DNA from: Pseudomonadales bacterium
GTDB lineage: Bacteria; Pseudomonadota; Gammaproteobacteria; Pseudomonadales; Pseudohongiellaceae
Length of the DNA: 64,000 bases
Direction: 5' to 3'
Assembly (NCBI GenBank): GCA_024234395.1
Contig: JACKOH010000002.1
Coordinates: 1,302,001 to 1,366,000 of the forward strand
Shown here piece by piece: positions 16,292 to 24,233 of the stretch. The notes below the pieces were generated by a model. It was not told the origin of the DNA, ran no database searches, and worked only from the letters and a program-made list of their open reading frames with translations. A program made the position numbers and the translations under genes. Position 1 is the first letter of the stretch. Each line of letters starts with the position of its first letter.

Positions 16292-18784
16292 ATGTCGTCA
16301 CGCACGGCCAGGCTCTATGTCAGCCTGGTGTTTGAAAAGCCTTTTCTTGTCATCGGCCTGCTAACCCTGGTGGTGGCTTTCTTTGCCTGGCACGCACGGG
16401 ACTTCAGGCTCGATGCCTCCGCGGATTCGCTGTTGCTGGAAGACGACCCCGACCTGGAATTTTCCCGTGAGATCAATAACCGTTACGGGGTCCGCGATGC
16501 AGTCACGGTGGCCTATACACCGGACGGAGACCTGTTTTCCAGGCCGGAACTGGAAACCCTGGGATCATTACGGGATGACCTGCTGGCGGTGGAACAGGTC
16601 CAGTCGGTGGACAGCATTCTCAACATCCCGGTGTTTGGCGATACGCCCCTGACCGGCATCTCCGAGGACTACCTGACGGTAGAGGATCCCGGGATCGACC
16701 TGCAGGCAGCCAGGCAGGAGATTGTCGCGAGCCCGGTGTTCAGTAATGCGGTCATCAGTCCGGATGGACAGACGGCGGGTATGCTGGTGAGTTTTTTTGT
16801 GGATGAGCGGGCCCGGGAACTGCTGACGCAACGGACCGCACTTCGCGAACAACGTAGCGCCGGCACCCTGGATAGCGAAGCCGCCGCGGAACTGCAGCGC
16901 ATAGAGGAGGAGTACGATGCCTACAGCGTGATAGTGGCGGATCGGCAGCACGAGACGATTACCACAATTCGAGCCATTCTTGATGATTATCGTGATGGCG
17001 CGACAATCTACCTGGGCGGCGCCCCGATGATTGCCGACGATCTGGTCACCTTCGTGCGCAGCGATCTAAGCAGCTTCAGCCTGGCGGTTCTGGTACTGAT
17101 TGTGGTCGCGCTGGGACTGATCTTCCGTAAACCCCGCTACGTGGCTTTACCGCTACTGTGCTGTGGGGTGGCCGGTGTCATCATGGTTGGCATGCTGGGC
17201 CTGATGGACTGGCGCGTCACGGTGGTTTCCTCGAACTTTATTTCCCTGCTGCTGATTATCACCATTTCCCTCACCGTACACCTGATGGTGCGGTACCGCG
17301 AGTTGCGCGCAACCCGGCACTTTTCCGACCATGACAAGCTGCTGCGCCATGCCGTACTGAGCATGTACCGGCCGTGTCTGTACACGGCACTGACCACGGC
17401 GGTGGCATTCGGCTCACTGATCGTCAGCGGGATCCTGCCGATCATCAATTTCGGCTGGATGATGATGATGGGTGTGGCGACGGCGCTGCTGGTTGCCTTC
17501 ACCCTGTTTCCGGCCATCATGAGCATTCTGGAAAGGGATGACGCCCGGCTGTCGGCGGATCTTAAATTAAACCTGACCTCGGCGCTGGCCACATTCACCG
17601 AGCGTCTGCGCGGCAAGGTTCTGGTAGTGTATGCCCTGGTTACCGCGTTCAGTGTGATTGGCCTGGCTCAGCTCCGGGTGGAGAACAGTTTTATCGACTA
17701 CTTCCGGAAAGACACGGAAATTTACCAGGGCATGTCGCTGTTCGACGAAAAACTGGGAGGAACCCTGTCCTTCGACGTGATCGTTGATCTGCCGGAGGCA
17801 GAGGACGGTTTCGATGATGGCTTTGACGACGGCTTCGACGATGGTTTTGGATTCGGCGATGAACCGCAATCCAACCAGGATGCCTACTGGTTCACGGCGC
17901 CGAAAATGGAGCAGGTCAAGGCAATCCACGAATACCTGGATAACGATCCGCGCACCGGCAAGGTGCTTTCGTTCGGCGCCGTCATTCAACTGGCCGAGCA
18001 GCTCAACGGCGGGCAACCTATCGACAGCGTGTTGTGGGCACTGCTTTACAGCCGCATTCCTGACACCCTGCGTGAAACGGTATTGAACCCGTTTGTCTCC
18101 ATCGAAGACAATCAGCTGCGCTTCAACGTCCGGGTGATCGAGTCGGCCCCGGACCTGAATCGCAACGAATTGCTCAGCAGTATTGAATCGGGTCTTCAGG
18201 AGCAGTTCGGATTCGACGACGATCAGGTGCGGCTCACGGGGATTCTGGTTATGTACAACAACGTGCTGCAGAGCCTGTTTCAATCCCAGATTCTCACCCT
18301 TGGCGTGGTTCTGTTCGCTATCATGCTGATGTTCATGACCCTGTTCCGGTCCCTGAAAATCGCCGTCATCTGTATCGTTCCCAATATCATTGCCGCGGCG
18401 TTCGTGCTGGGTATTATGGGCTGGCTGAGTATCCCGCTCGATATCATGACTATCACCATTGCGGCCATTTCGGTGGGAATCGGCGTCGATAACACCATTC
18501 ACTACATGCACCGGTTCCGCAGGGAGTATCCGCGCTTTGGCGACTACCGGCGAACCATGGTGTTCTGCCACAACAGCATCGGGCGTGCCATGTACTTCAC
18601 ATCGATGACCATCGTGGCCGGTTTTTCCATTCTGGCACTGTCCAATTTCATCCCCACCATCGTATTCGGTCTGCTTACCAGCCTGGCCATGCTGGTGGCG
18701 CTTACCGGTTCACTGACCCTGCTGCCCCAGCTGCTCATTACTTTCCAGCCGCTGGGAAAGGAAACACATCCGCATCCGGAATAA
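16292..18784 (+). CDS. RND superfamily (MMPL-type) exporter with DGFD repeat
   Basis: 830 aa inner-membrane protein, second MMPL-like RND protein of the window. First half: helix after VFEKPFLVIGLLTLVVAFFAW, periplasmic loop, then helices including LALIVVALGLIF-like and ITISLTVHLMVRYRELR segments. Second half repeats the plan with TLFRSLKIAVICIVPNII and ISVGIGVDNTIHYMHRFR. The second periplasmic loop carries four DGFD-type units (residues 505-520), acidic and flexible, unusual for the family. Possible lipid or hydrophobic substrate exporter; no partner subunit is adjacent. Confidence 0.85.
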   Translation: MSSRTARLYVSLVFEKPFLVIGLLTLVVAFFAWHARDFRLDASADSLLLEDDPDLEFSREINNRYGVRDAVTVAYTPDGDLFSRPELETLGSLRDDLLAVEQVQSVDSILNIPVFGDTPLTGISEDYLTVEDPGIDLQAARQEIVASPVFSNAVISPDGQTAGMLVSFFVDERARELLTQRTALREQRSAGTLDSEAAAELQRIEEEYDAYSVIVADRQHETITTIRAILDDYRDGATIYLGGAPMIADDLVTFVRSDLSSFSLAVLVLIVVALGLIFRKPRYVALPLLCCGVAGVIMVGMLGLMDWRVTVVSSNFISLLLIITISLTVHLMVRYRELRATRHFSDHDKLLRHAVLSMYRPCLYTALTTAVAFGSLIVSGILPIINFGWMMMMGVATALLVAFTLFPAIMSILERDDARLSADLKLNLTSALATFTERLRGKVLVVYALVTAFSVIGLAQLRVENSFIDYFRKDTEIYQGMSLFDEKLGGTLSFDVIVDLPEAEDGFDDGFDDGFDDGFGFGDEPQSNQDAYWFTAPKMEQVKAIHEYLDNDPRTGKVLSFGAVIQLAEQLNGGQPIDSVLWALLYSRIPDTLRETVLNPFVSIEDNQLRFNVRVIESAPDLNRNELLSSIESGLQEQFGFDDDQVRLTGILVMYNNVLQSLFQSQILTLGVVLFAIMLMFMTLFRSLKIAVICIVPNIIAAAFVLGIMGWLSIPLDIMTITIAAISVGIGVDNTIHYMHRFRREYPRFGDYRRTMVFCHNSIGRAMYFTSMTIVAGFSILALSNFIPTIVFGLLTSLAMLVALTGSLTLLPQLLITFQPLGKETHPHPE
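17804..17851 (+). repeat. in-gene 12-bp tandem repeat (DGFD x4)
   Basis: Four consecutive degenerate 12-base units code for Asp-Gly-Phe-Asp/Gly. The units differ at synonymous positions (GAT/GAC, GGT/GGC, TTC/TTT), so the protein repeat looks kept by selection rather than freshly slipped. Confidence 0.75.
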
Positions 18785-19094
18785 CGCATCGGCGGTCGGC
18801 CAAGGATTTTCACTTGCGTAGCCGAACGAGTGTTCGATACAATTTCACCATCCTTAACCCCGGCCATCCCACAGCCGGGGACAAAAGGGGGGACAAAGCG
18901 GACCTTGTGTCCGCTTTCTTTTTTGCGCCGGCGATTCACAATCCGGGGCGTTTCTGCGCTTGTTCTTGAACCCTGTCATCAGGTGTTTTATTCTGCCGCA
19001 CTGCTTGACGCCAGCACTCGGAAGGCCTGGAGAGTCGATGTATCAATGCACATTTTGTCCGGATTCGTCCGTCGCAATTCGCGGTGACTGATCC
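18785..19094. other. intergenic region with terminator, no gene seen
   Basis: 310 bases between the RND gene and the small cytochrome gene. It contains the terminator at 18895-18924. A short frame from ATG 19038 ends at once at 19089-19091 in the frame of the cytochrome. Nothing else was recognised. Confidence 0.45.
18895..18924 (+). terminator. rho-independent terminator
   Basis: Stem AAAGCGGAC / GTCCGCTTT with loop CTTGT, followed by CTTTTTT. It ends the RND exporter transcript. Confidence 0.85.
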
Positions 19095-19469
19095 TTGATT
19101 GCGGTGGTGAGAATTCTGCTGGTCAGCCTGGCGGGATTGTTATCCGGCTGTGATGGCGGGGCGGCGGTTCCGGCTGATTCGAACCTGGTTCAGAGTCTGG
19201 CTCGGGATCCTGAAGCGCTGGCGCGCGGTGAAGCCCTGTATCTTGGCACCTGCGCCGCACTGTGTCATGGCCTGCCATCGGACGCTGACGCGTTCCTGTT
19301 TGATTGCGAATGGTCGCACGGTGGCAGCGATGACGAGATCTTCGCCGTCATCACCAATGGTATTCCGGATACCCGAATGGTGGGTTTCGGCAACAATTTC
19401 CCCGAGGGGGACGATGATAAATGGAAGATCATTGCCTTTCTCCGGGCCAATCAGCAGCCCTGCGGCTGA
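19095..19469 (+). CDS. small lipoprotein cytochrome c with CX3CH motif
   Basis: 124 aa counted from TTG 19095; GTG at 19104 or 19107 are alternative starts, no clear Shine-Dalgarno. Lipobox LLSGC (Cys19) predicts a lipid anchor. The heme site is CAALCH (Cys53, Cys57, His58), three residues between the cysteines instead of two. Candidate axial Met95 lies in PDTRMVGFG, preceded by HGGSDDEIFAVITNGI, normal for small class I cytochromes. Two further cysteines (about 71 and 123) could form a disulfide. Likely periplasmic electron carrier; the partner is unknown. Confidence 0.72.
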   Translation: MIAVVRILLVSLAGLLSGCDGGAAVPADSNLVQSLARDPEALARGEALYLGTCAALCHGLPSDADAFLFDCEWSHGGSDDEIFAVITNGIPDTRMVGFGNNFPEGDDDKWKIIAFLRANQQPCG

Positions 19470-19547
19470 AGCAGTACGATTTGGGGGAACCACAACTCCC
19501 CCAGGGCAAAGCTCCGGAAATTTCCGGACCAACGATGGAGTCAGAAA

Positions 19548-20168
19548 ATGCAAAGCAGCCCTCGCGATGAGTTCCAATTGAACGGAGAGGATGACAACAA
19601 CGGCAAGGAAAAACGCAATTACGGCCGTGCGTTTATCGATGAAAAGCTGTTCAAATCCAGAACCCTGACCCTGTTCGGCGAGGTGAACGACAAACTGGCC
19701 AGAAATGTCACCGAGCATCTGCTGGCGCTGGCCGCGGAAAGTGACGACCCCATTACCCTGTATGTCAGCTCGCCGGGTGGTCACGTGGAATCGGGCGACG
19801 TAATCTATGACATGATCAAATTCATCAAGCCCGATGTCCGTGCCATCGGTACCGGTTGGGTCGCCAGTGCCGCCACTACCATTTTCCTGGCAGTCAAGAA
19901 GGAACACCGATTCGCCCTGCCCAATACCCGGTTTCTGATTCACCAGCCGCTGGGAGGTTCCCGGGGACGGGCCACGGATATCCAGATTCAGGCGGAACAG
20001 ATCGTCAGGATGCGGGCGCGTATCAACAAGTTAATTGCGGATGAGACCGGTCAGCCCCTGGAGCGGGTTGCCAAGGACACCGATCGTGATTACTGGATGA
20101 CGGTGGACGAAGCCATCGACTACGGCATCGTTGCCAGGGTCGTGCGTTCTGTCGACGACGTGAGCTGA
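19548..20168 (+). CDS. ClpP-family serine protease (second ClpP-like)
   Basis: 206 aa. ClpP fold with oxyanion segment YVSSPGGHVESGDVIYDMI, Ser107 in GWVASAATTIFL, His132 in FLIHQPLGG, and probable Asp181 in DRDYWMTVDEA. The serine context differs from canonical ClpP (GQAASMGA), and a charged N-terminal tail (DDNNGKEKRNYGR) precedes the fold. It stands alone with no clpX or tig neighbour, so it is a paralogue of the housekeeping protease. It may still form tetradecamers or act with another chaperone. Confidence 0.85.
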   Translation: MQSSPRDEFQLNGEDDNNGKEKRNYGRAFIDEKLFKSRTLTLFGEVNDKLARNVTEHLLALAAESDDPITLYVSSPGGHVESGDVIYDMIKFIKPDVRAIGTGWVASAATTIFLAVKKEHRFALPNTRFLIHQPLGGSRGRATDIQIQAEQIVRMRARINKLIADETGQPLERVAKDTDRDYWMTVDEAIDYGIVARVVRSVDDVS

Positions 20169-20246
20169 TGAACGCGGCGGGACCTTGCTGCTGACAAGCC
20201 GCTGGTCCGGGGCCGCCAGGAACCAGCCACTGAGACCGCGATCGCG

Positions 20247-20672
20247 CTATTCCTGATCCTGGCGTACAAAATACGCCTGCTGACCCTTGGCCAGCGCGCA
20301 GACCAGCATGAATTCAGGGATACAACTGGCAGCTTCCACGACGGCGGTATCCGGCCCGGTAAGCCTGGCCAGCAGCACCGCGGTTACCCCGGCATACTGC
20401 ACTTCCATGGTGGCCCGGTCGCCATCGATACGGCCGGGTTTCGAGGACCAGACAAAGCCCAGGGACTGCACCTGGTTGACCCGGAAACTGCTATCCCGTA
20501 CCACCACTTCCACGCTGAACAGGGTGCCCTGTGCCAGCCAGGTGCCATTCCAGGCGTCAGCCTGACTTTCCTGAGCCTGGGCCGGGAATGTCATCAGCCA
20601 GGCCAGTGCTGACAGCAGCATGGCCAGCCGCCTTAAGAGGGTCCTGTTCAGAGTAGTTTTAGCTGAAGTCAA
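20247..20672 (-). CDS. exported hypothetical protein
   Basis: Up to 141 aa, family not recognised. A hydrophobic stretch (LAMLLSALAWLMTFPAQAQ) looks like a signal peptide with cleavage after AQA. The mature part is a small beta-rich protein (WNGTWLAQGTLFSVEVVV, two late cysteines in SCIPEFMLVCALAKG). The TTG at 20672 overlaps the NnrU-family gene by 14 bases; ATG at 20621 with AAGGCGG upstream is an alternative start giving 124 aa. It is probably translated from the same transcript as the NnrU gene. Confidence 0.6.
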   Translation of the reverse strand: MTSAKTTLNRTLLRRLAMLLSALAWLMTFPAQAQESQADAWNGTWLAQGTLFSVEVVVRDSSFRVNQVQSLGFVWSSKPGRIDGDRATMEVQYAGVTAVLLARLTGPDTAVVEAASCIPEFMLVCALAKGQQAYFVRQDQE

Positions 20673-21228
20673 AATTAAGTCCTATGCCAAACAGCTGGCC
20701 GTGAAAGATTGCGACAAAATAATAAAGTACGAGACCGAAAAACATGGCCAGCACATCCCATAGTAACGAGGGTTTCTGAGAGCTGGCTGGCGCTGGCCTG
20801 GTCAGGGCCAGCGAGACAAACTTGATGATTGCCCAAGCGGTAAAGGATCCGAACAACAGCACCGAAGCCAGATCTCCATTAGCCCAAAGGTGTGCCGCTC
20901 CCCAGATTGCCGTGCCCAGTACCATTGGATTCCGGATGGATCTGCGCAGGTAGGAAAGGGGCAGGTTTCCTGCCACCACCAGGATGATTGCCGGCAGCAT
21001 GGCAAAATGGGAAATGCCGCGGAGCTCGTAACGGGGTTCGTAGACCATGATAAACGGTGACGCCGACTTGCCCCAGACAATCAGCACGATACCGAGAATC
21101 GCGATCAATACGTAGGTGATGCGGTAGGATCTGTCTCCCAGACGCTTCACCGCCATGTCCCTGAGGTGCAGTTCACGCAGCAGGTGGACGCCGAGAAACA
21201 GCACCAGGCCCAAAATCAGTAAGTTCAT
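20659..21228 (-). CDS. NnrU family membrane protein
   Basis: 189 aa, about six membrane helices. It matches the NnrU/isoprenylcysteine-methyltransferase-like family: VLFLGVHLLRELHLRD at the start, SHFAMLPAIILVVAGNLPLS, and NPMVLGTAIWGAAHLWANGD. NnrU is named from a nitric-oxide gene cluster, but no denitrification gene is in this window. Role unknown here. Operon with the overlapping downstream hypothetical gene. Confidence 0.83.
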   Translation of the reverse strand: MNLLILGLVLFLGVHLLRELHLRDMAVKRLGDRSYRITYVLIAILGIVLIVWGKSASPFIMVYEPRYELRGISHFAMLPAIILVVAGNLPLSYLRRSIRNPMVLGTAIWGAAHLWANGDLASVLLFGSFTAWAIIKFVSLALTRPAPASSQKPSLLWDVLAMFFGLVLYYFVAIFHGQLFGIGLNFDFS

Positions 21229-21424
21229 ACAATCCCGGCGTTCGTGGGCGGTTCAAAAGAATTGTCAGAGTTTAGCATGGAGCCGACTGCCTGTGATATG
21301 TTGCCGGGGTTTTCCGGGTATTTACCAATCCACAACACCGGATATCCAAAACACTAATAATCCATAACCACAGGAAACTCTGGTTTTCCGGTGTAATCAG
21401 AGCCTGCCTACGGGGGACCCTCCT

Positions 21425-22159
21425 ATGAAAAATAACTACCTTGCATTTCTGCTGGTAACTCTGGGACTGCTGATCAGTGGCTCGGCATTCACGCAGCAAT
21501 CGTTCCAGAACCTGGTCATGCCACCTCCGGTTACCGAAGCCGATATTCCCACCGATATTTACCGTGATTCCTGGGCCAGGCTGCCCGCAGTGCAGCGATC
21601 ACAACTGGAGGGTCAGGCTGCACAGGTTTACGATCTGCTTACCAGTTCCGGTGGCGGGTACGAAAACGGATTGCGGGGGCCATTGGGTATGTGGATGTAC
21701 AGCCCCGAACTGGCTCAGGGAGCCTGGCTGCTGCGCCAAAGAGTGCGCTATGGCACGGCCAAGGACCAGCGCCTGACCGAACTGACGATCATCGCAACCG
21801 CGAGAGAGGTCAGCAATCAGTACGAATATTCGGCGCATGAGCCGCTGGCCCGGACTGCGGGTCTGGAGGAGGAAATCATGGACTTCGTCAAGTTTCGACG
21901 CCCCATGAGTGAGGCGGACGGGGTCCCGGGCATGGGGGAACTGGAAAAACTGATCATTCAGTTCACCCGTGAAGTGGTCAGTGAACCCAAGGTCAGCCAG
22001 GAGACATTTGCCAACGCGCTGGCGCTGCTGGGACCGGAAGGCGTGATGGACTTGACCGGCCTGATCGGTTACTACAATTTTGTCGCCATGACGCTCAAGG
22101 CGTTTGACGTGCAGCGGCAGCCTGGCAGCCGGTTGTTATTACCGGTAAGTTCAGACTGA
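21425..22159 (+). CDS. exported carboxymuconolactone decarboxylase-like (AhpD fold) protein
   Basis: 244 aa with signal MKNNYLAFLLVTLGLLISGSA. The helical core carries LTELTIIATAREVSNQYEYS followed by AHEPLARTAGL, the CMD/AhpD family pattern with the histidine, but without the CxxC of peroxidase-type AhpD. Many such exported relatives have no assigned substrate. Alone on its strand, downstream of a divergent NnrU gene. Confidence 0.75.
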   Translation: MKNNYLAFLLVTLGLLISGSAFTQQSFQNLVMPPPVTEADIPTDIYRDSWARLPAVQRSQLEGQAAQVYDLLTSSGGGYENGLRGPLGMWMYSPELAQGAWLLRQRVRYGTAKDQRLTELTIIATAREVSNQYEYSAHEPLARTAGLEEEIMDFVKFRRPMSEADGVPGMGELEKLIIQFTREVVSEPKVSQETFANALALLGPEGVMDLTGLIGYYNFVAMTLKAFDVQRQPGSRLLLPVSSD

Positions 22160-22271
22160 GGCGCCAGCCGGCCTGCGAAATAAGCCGGACGCAGGTCGGC
22201 AGCCATCGGACACCCCGGAACCCGGCTCAGGGAAGGAGTGTTGGCAGGCTCAGTTACTTAAGACTTGACTT

Positions 22272-22331
22272 ATCCGGCTGGATGCTACAAATTAATTAAA
22301 CGATTAATTAATTTGTAGCATCCAGCCGGAT
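22272..22331. repeat. perfect 28-bp-arm hairpin
   Basis: Arms 22272-22299 and 22304-22331 are exact complements, with the 4-base loop ACGA. The core is AT-rich (AATTAATTAA) and the outer part is GGCTGGATGC. It directly abuts the MITE-like element that starts at 22331, replacing that element's left terminal repeat. There is no T-run of terminator type, only GAAAAAA to the right. Confidence 0.9.
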
Positions 22332-22463
22332 GAAAAAATCTCAGGTGAGCGCAAGGCAAGGCAAAATCTGGCGAAAAAGCGCGGTTTACACGCCGTAAAT
22401 GAGCATTTTGAGCCAGATTTTAACGCCGCATTGAACCAGCTGAGGGTTTTTCAACAGGCTGTA
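22331..22463. repeat. MITE-like CAACAGGCTG element, copy 1
   Basis: Highly similar, in opposite orientation, to 61397-61543. Shared landmarks are GAGCGCAAGGCAAGGCAAAA, CTGGCGAAAAAGCGC, CCGTAAATGAGCATTTTGAG, CCAGATTTTAACGCCG and GAGGGTTTTTCAACAGGCTG. The right terminal repeat is intact; the left is degraded where the perfect hairpin joins. Confidence 0.82.
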
Positions 22464-22530
22464 AACCAGTTAATGAACGAACAGATTGAATAACCGGAGC
22501 CTCCCCGGCTCTGAAGGTTGCAGCAGATTT

Positions 22531-23259
22531 ATGACTGCCCGGCGCTCCAGTCCCAAGCGAGACCCGATCAGCCGTGCCGATGACCGGCAACGTACCGTGC
22601 CGGCGCGTAACAGCGCCGCCGGTAACGAGCGCGGACTCGGTCGACCGCCGGGCCGGGATGGCGAACAGGTCAGGAAAGACCTGTTGCAGGCGGCCCGACA
22701 ACTGTTTCTCAGCTACGAATTCAAAGCCGTGTCCGTCCGTCAGATCGCCTCTTTAGCCGGGGTAAATGGCGCTATGGTTAATTACTATTTCGGCGGCAAG
22801 CAGGGTTTGTACCTGGCCATGGTGGACGATGTCTTCAAGGCTCTTGAGCAACCGTTAAAGGAACTGCATCGCCAGCAGCATGATTCAGTCCGGGACTTTG
22901 TGCGGGCCTACATGCAGTTTCTGTCAGACAATCCCTGGTGGCCAAATTTCGTAGTCAGGGAAGTACTGTTTGGCGAAGAGGTCATACGCCAGTCCATTAT
23001 CGAAAAATTCAGTGCCGTGTTTGCCCGGCGGCTGGTCGGGGCCGTGGCGGGCGAGATTGAAAGCGGACATTATCGCAGCGACCTGAAACCGGAGTTGGCT
23101 GCCTGGTCGCTGCTGGGGATGATGGTTTTTCCGTTTCTGTCGCGTCCGATAGCCAGGCACTTGCTGGAAGCCGGAGAATACAATGAGATGATGGACACCT
23201 TGATCGAACACACGACGGATTTATTTGAACGGGGAGTTCAGTTCCGGGAGAAGACCTGA
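22531..23259 (+). CDS. TetR family regulator of the downstream ABC exporter
   Basis: 242 aa. A basic, disordered N-tail (about 45 residues) precedes a TetR helix-turn-helix: RQLFLSYEFKAVSVRQIASL, AGVNGAMVNYYFGGKQGLY. The C-terminal half is a helical ligand domain. It overlaps the HlyD-like gene by one base, so it is the first gene of tetR-MFP-ABC-permease. The same order with a TetR gene (cecR/ybiH) occurs before ybhG-ybhF-ybhS-ybhR in E. coli. Start set at ATG 22531; a TTG lies 45 bases upstream. Confidence 0.83.
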   Translation: MTARRSSPKRDPISRADDRQRTVPARNSAAGNERGLGRPPGRDGEQVRKDLLQAARQLFLSYEFKAVSVRQIASLAGVNGAMVNYYFGGKQGLYLAMVDDVFKALEQPLKELHRQQHDSVRDFVRAYMQFLSDNPWWPNFVVREVLFGEEVIRQSIIEKFSAVFARRLVGAVAGEIESGHYRSDLKPELAAWSLLGMMVFPFLSRPIARHLLEAGEYNEMMDTLIEHTTDLFERGVQFREKT

Positions 23260-24233
23260 TGAAAATGAAAGTGTACCTGCCGGGGCTACTGGTCATGCTG
23301 CTTCTGTTGACTGCCTGTGAACGGCAGCCGACGGGGGCGGTTGGACAACTGGTCTCCGACCGCATCGAAATTACCGCCGAAGCCGCCGAGCCCATCACCG
23401 GTATACGGGTGACCGAAGGTGACCAGGTGGAGGTGGGTCAGGTTCTGTTGACGCAGAATGATGAGCGTATTGAGGCCAGGCTCGCCGAGGCGGAAGCCAA
23501 CATCCGGCGGATCGAGGCTCTGCTGGCGGAACAGGAACAGGGGCCGCGGGAGGAAACCATCATGGCGGCCCGGGCTGACGTTGAAGAACGGCGGATAGAA
23601 TTTCAGTATCGCAGCACGGAGTTACAAAGGCTGACCGAATTGCGCCAGCGCAATCTGACTTCGGTGGAAAGCGTGGACCTGGCCCGGAAACTGATGAATG
23701 CCGCCGAGGCCAGCCGGAACGCTGCGCAGGCCCGCTTGCAGGAACTGGAAGCCGGTACCCGGGCGGAACAGTTGGAACAGACTCGCTACAGCCTGCAACA
23801 GGCCCGGGCGCAGCTCCGGCAATTGCAGATTGAACAGCAACGCCTGACACTGCGCGCACCGGTGGCGGCGGTAGTGGATTCGCTGCCATTCGAGGCCGGC
23901 GAACGCCCCGCGGTGGGTGCTGTGGTGGCCGTGCTGCTGAGCGGTCCCCAGCCACATGCCCGGGTCTATGTGCCCGAGGAATTCCGGGTTAACGTGATTC
24001 CCGGCGACCCGGTTCAGGTCCGGGTCGATGGGCTTGACGGCATGCTGCAGGGGACGGTGAGGCGGGTTGCCAGCGATGCCAGTTTTACTCCTTACTTCGC
24101 GCTTACCGAGGACGATCGCAGTCGCCTCAGTTACGTGGCGGAAGTCACTCTGCCGGAGATGCCGCGGCGGTTGCCAGACGGGGTCCCGGTGGAAGCGTTC
24201 TTCGCCGGTATGCAGGTACCCGACGATGAATGA
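23259..24233 (+). CDS. HlyD-family membrane fusion lipoprotein (YbhG-like)
   Basis: 324 aa. The signal ends in LLLLTAC, a lipobox, so it is probably anchored by lipid. Then a barrel-sandwich half, a long coiled-coil hairpin (about 75-190, rich in Glu/Arg/Gln with AEANIRRIEALLAEQEQ), the second lipoyl half (LTLRAPVAAVVDSLPFEAGE), and beta domains. It bridges the ABC exporter below to an outer-membrane channel, which is not encoded here. Overlaps tetR by 1 base and the ABC gene by 8. Confidence 0.87.
   Translation: MKMKVYLPGLLVMLLLLTACERQPTGAVGQLVSDRIEITAEAAEPITGIRVTEGDQVEVGQVLLTQNDERIEARLAEAEANIRRIEALLAEQEQGPREETIMAARADVEERRIEFQYRSTELQRLTELRQRNLTSVESVDLARKLMNAAEASRNAAQARLQELEAGTRAEQLEQTRYSLQQARAQLRQLQIEQQRLTLRAPVAAVVDSLPFEAGERPAVGAVVAVLLSGPQPHARVYVPEEFRVNVIPGDPVQVRVDGLDGMLQGTVRRVASDASFTPYFALTEDDRSRLSYVAEVTLPEMPRRLPDGVPVEAFFAGMQVPDDE

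Noticed and set aside
20659..21228. NnrU as evidence for denitrification
   Set aside because: No nor, nir or nos gene is in the window and NnrU-family proteins occur widely without them.
22160..22530. CRISPR array or tRNA among the repeats
   Set aside because: Repeats are inverted, not regularly spaced direct repeats, and no cloverleaf was found.
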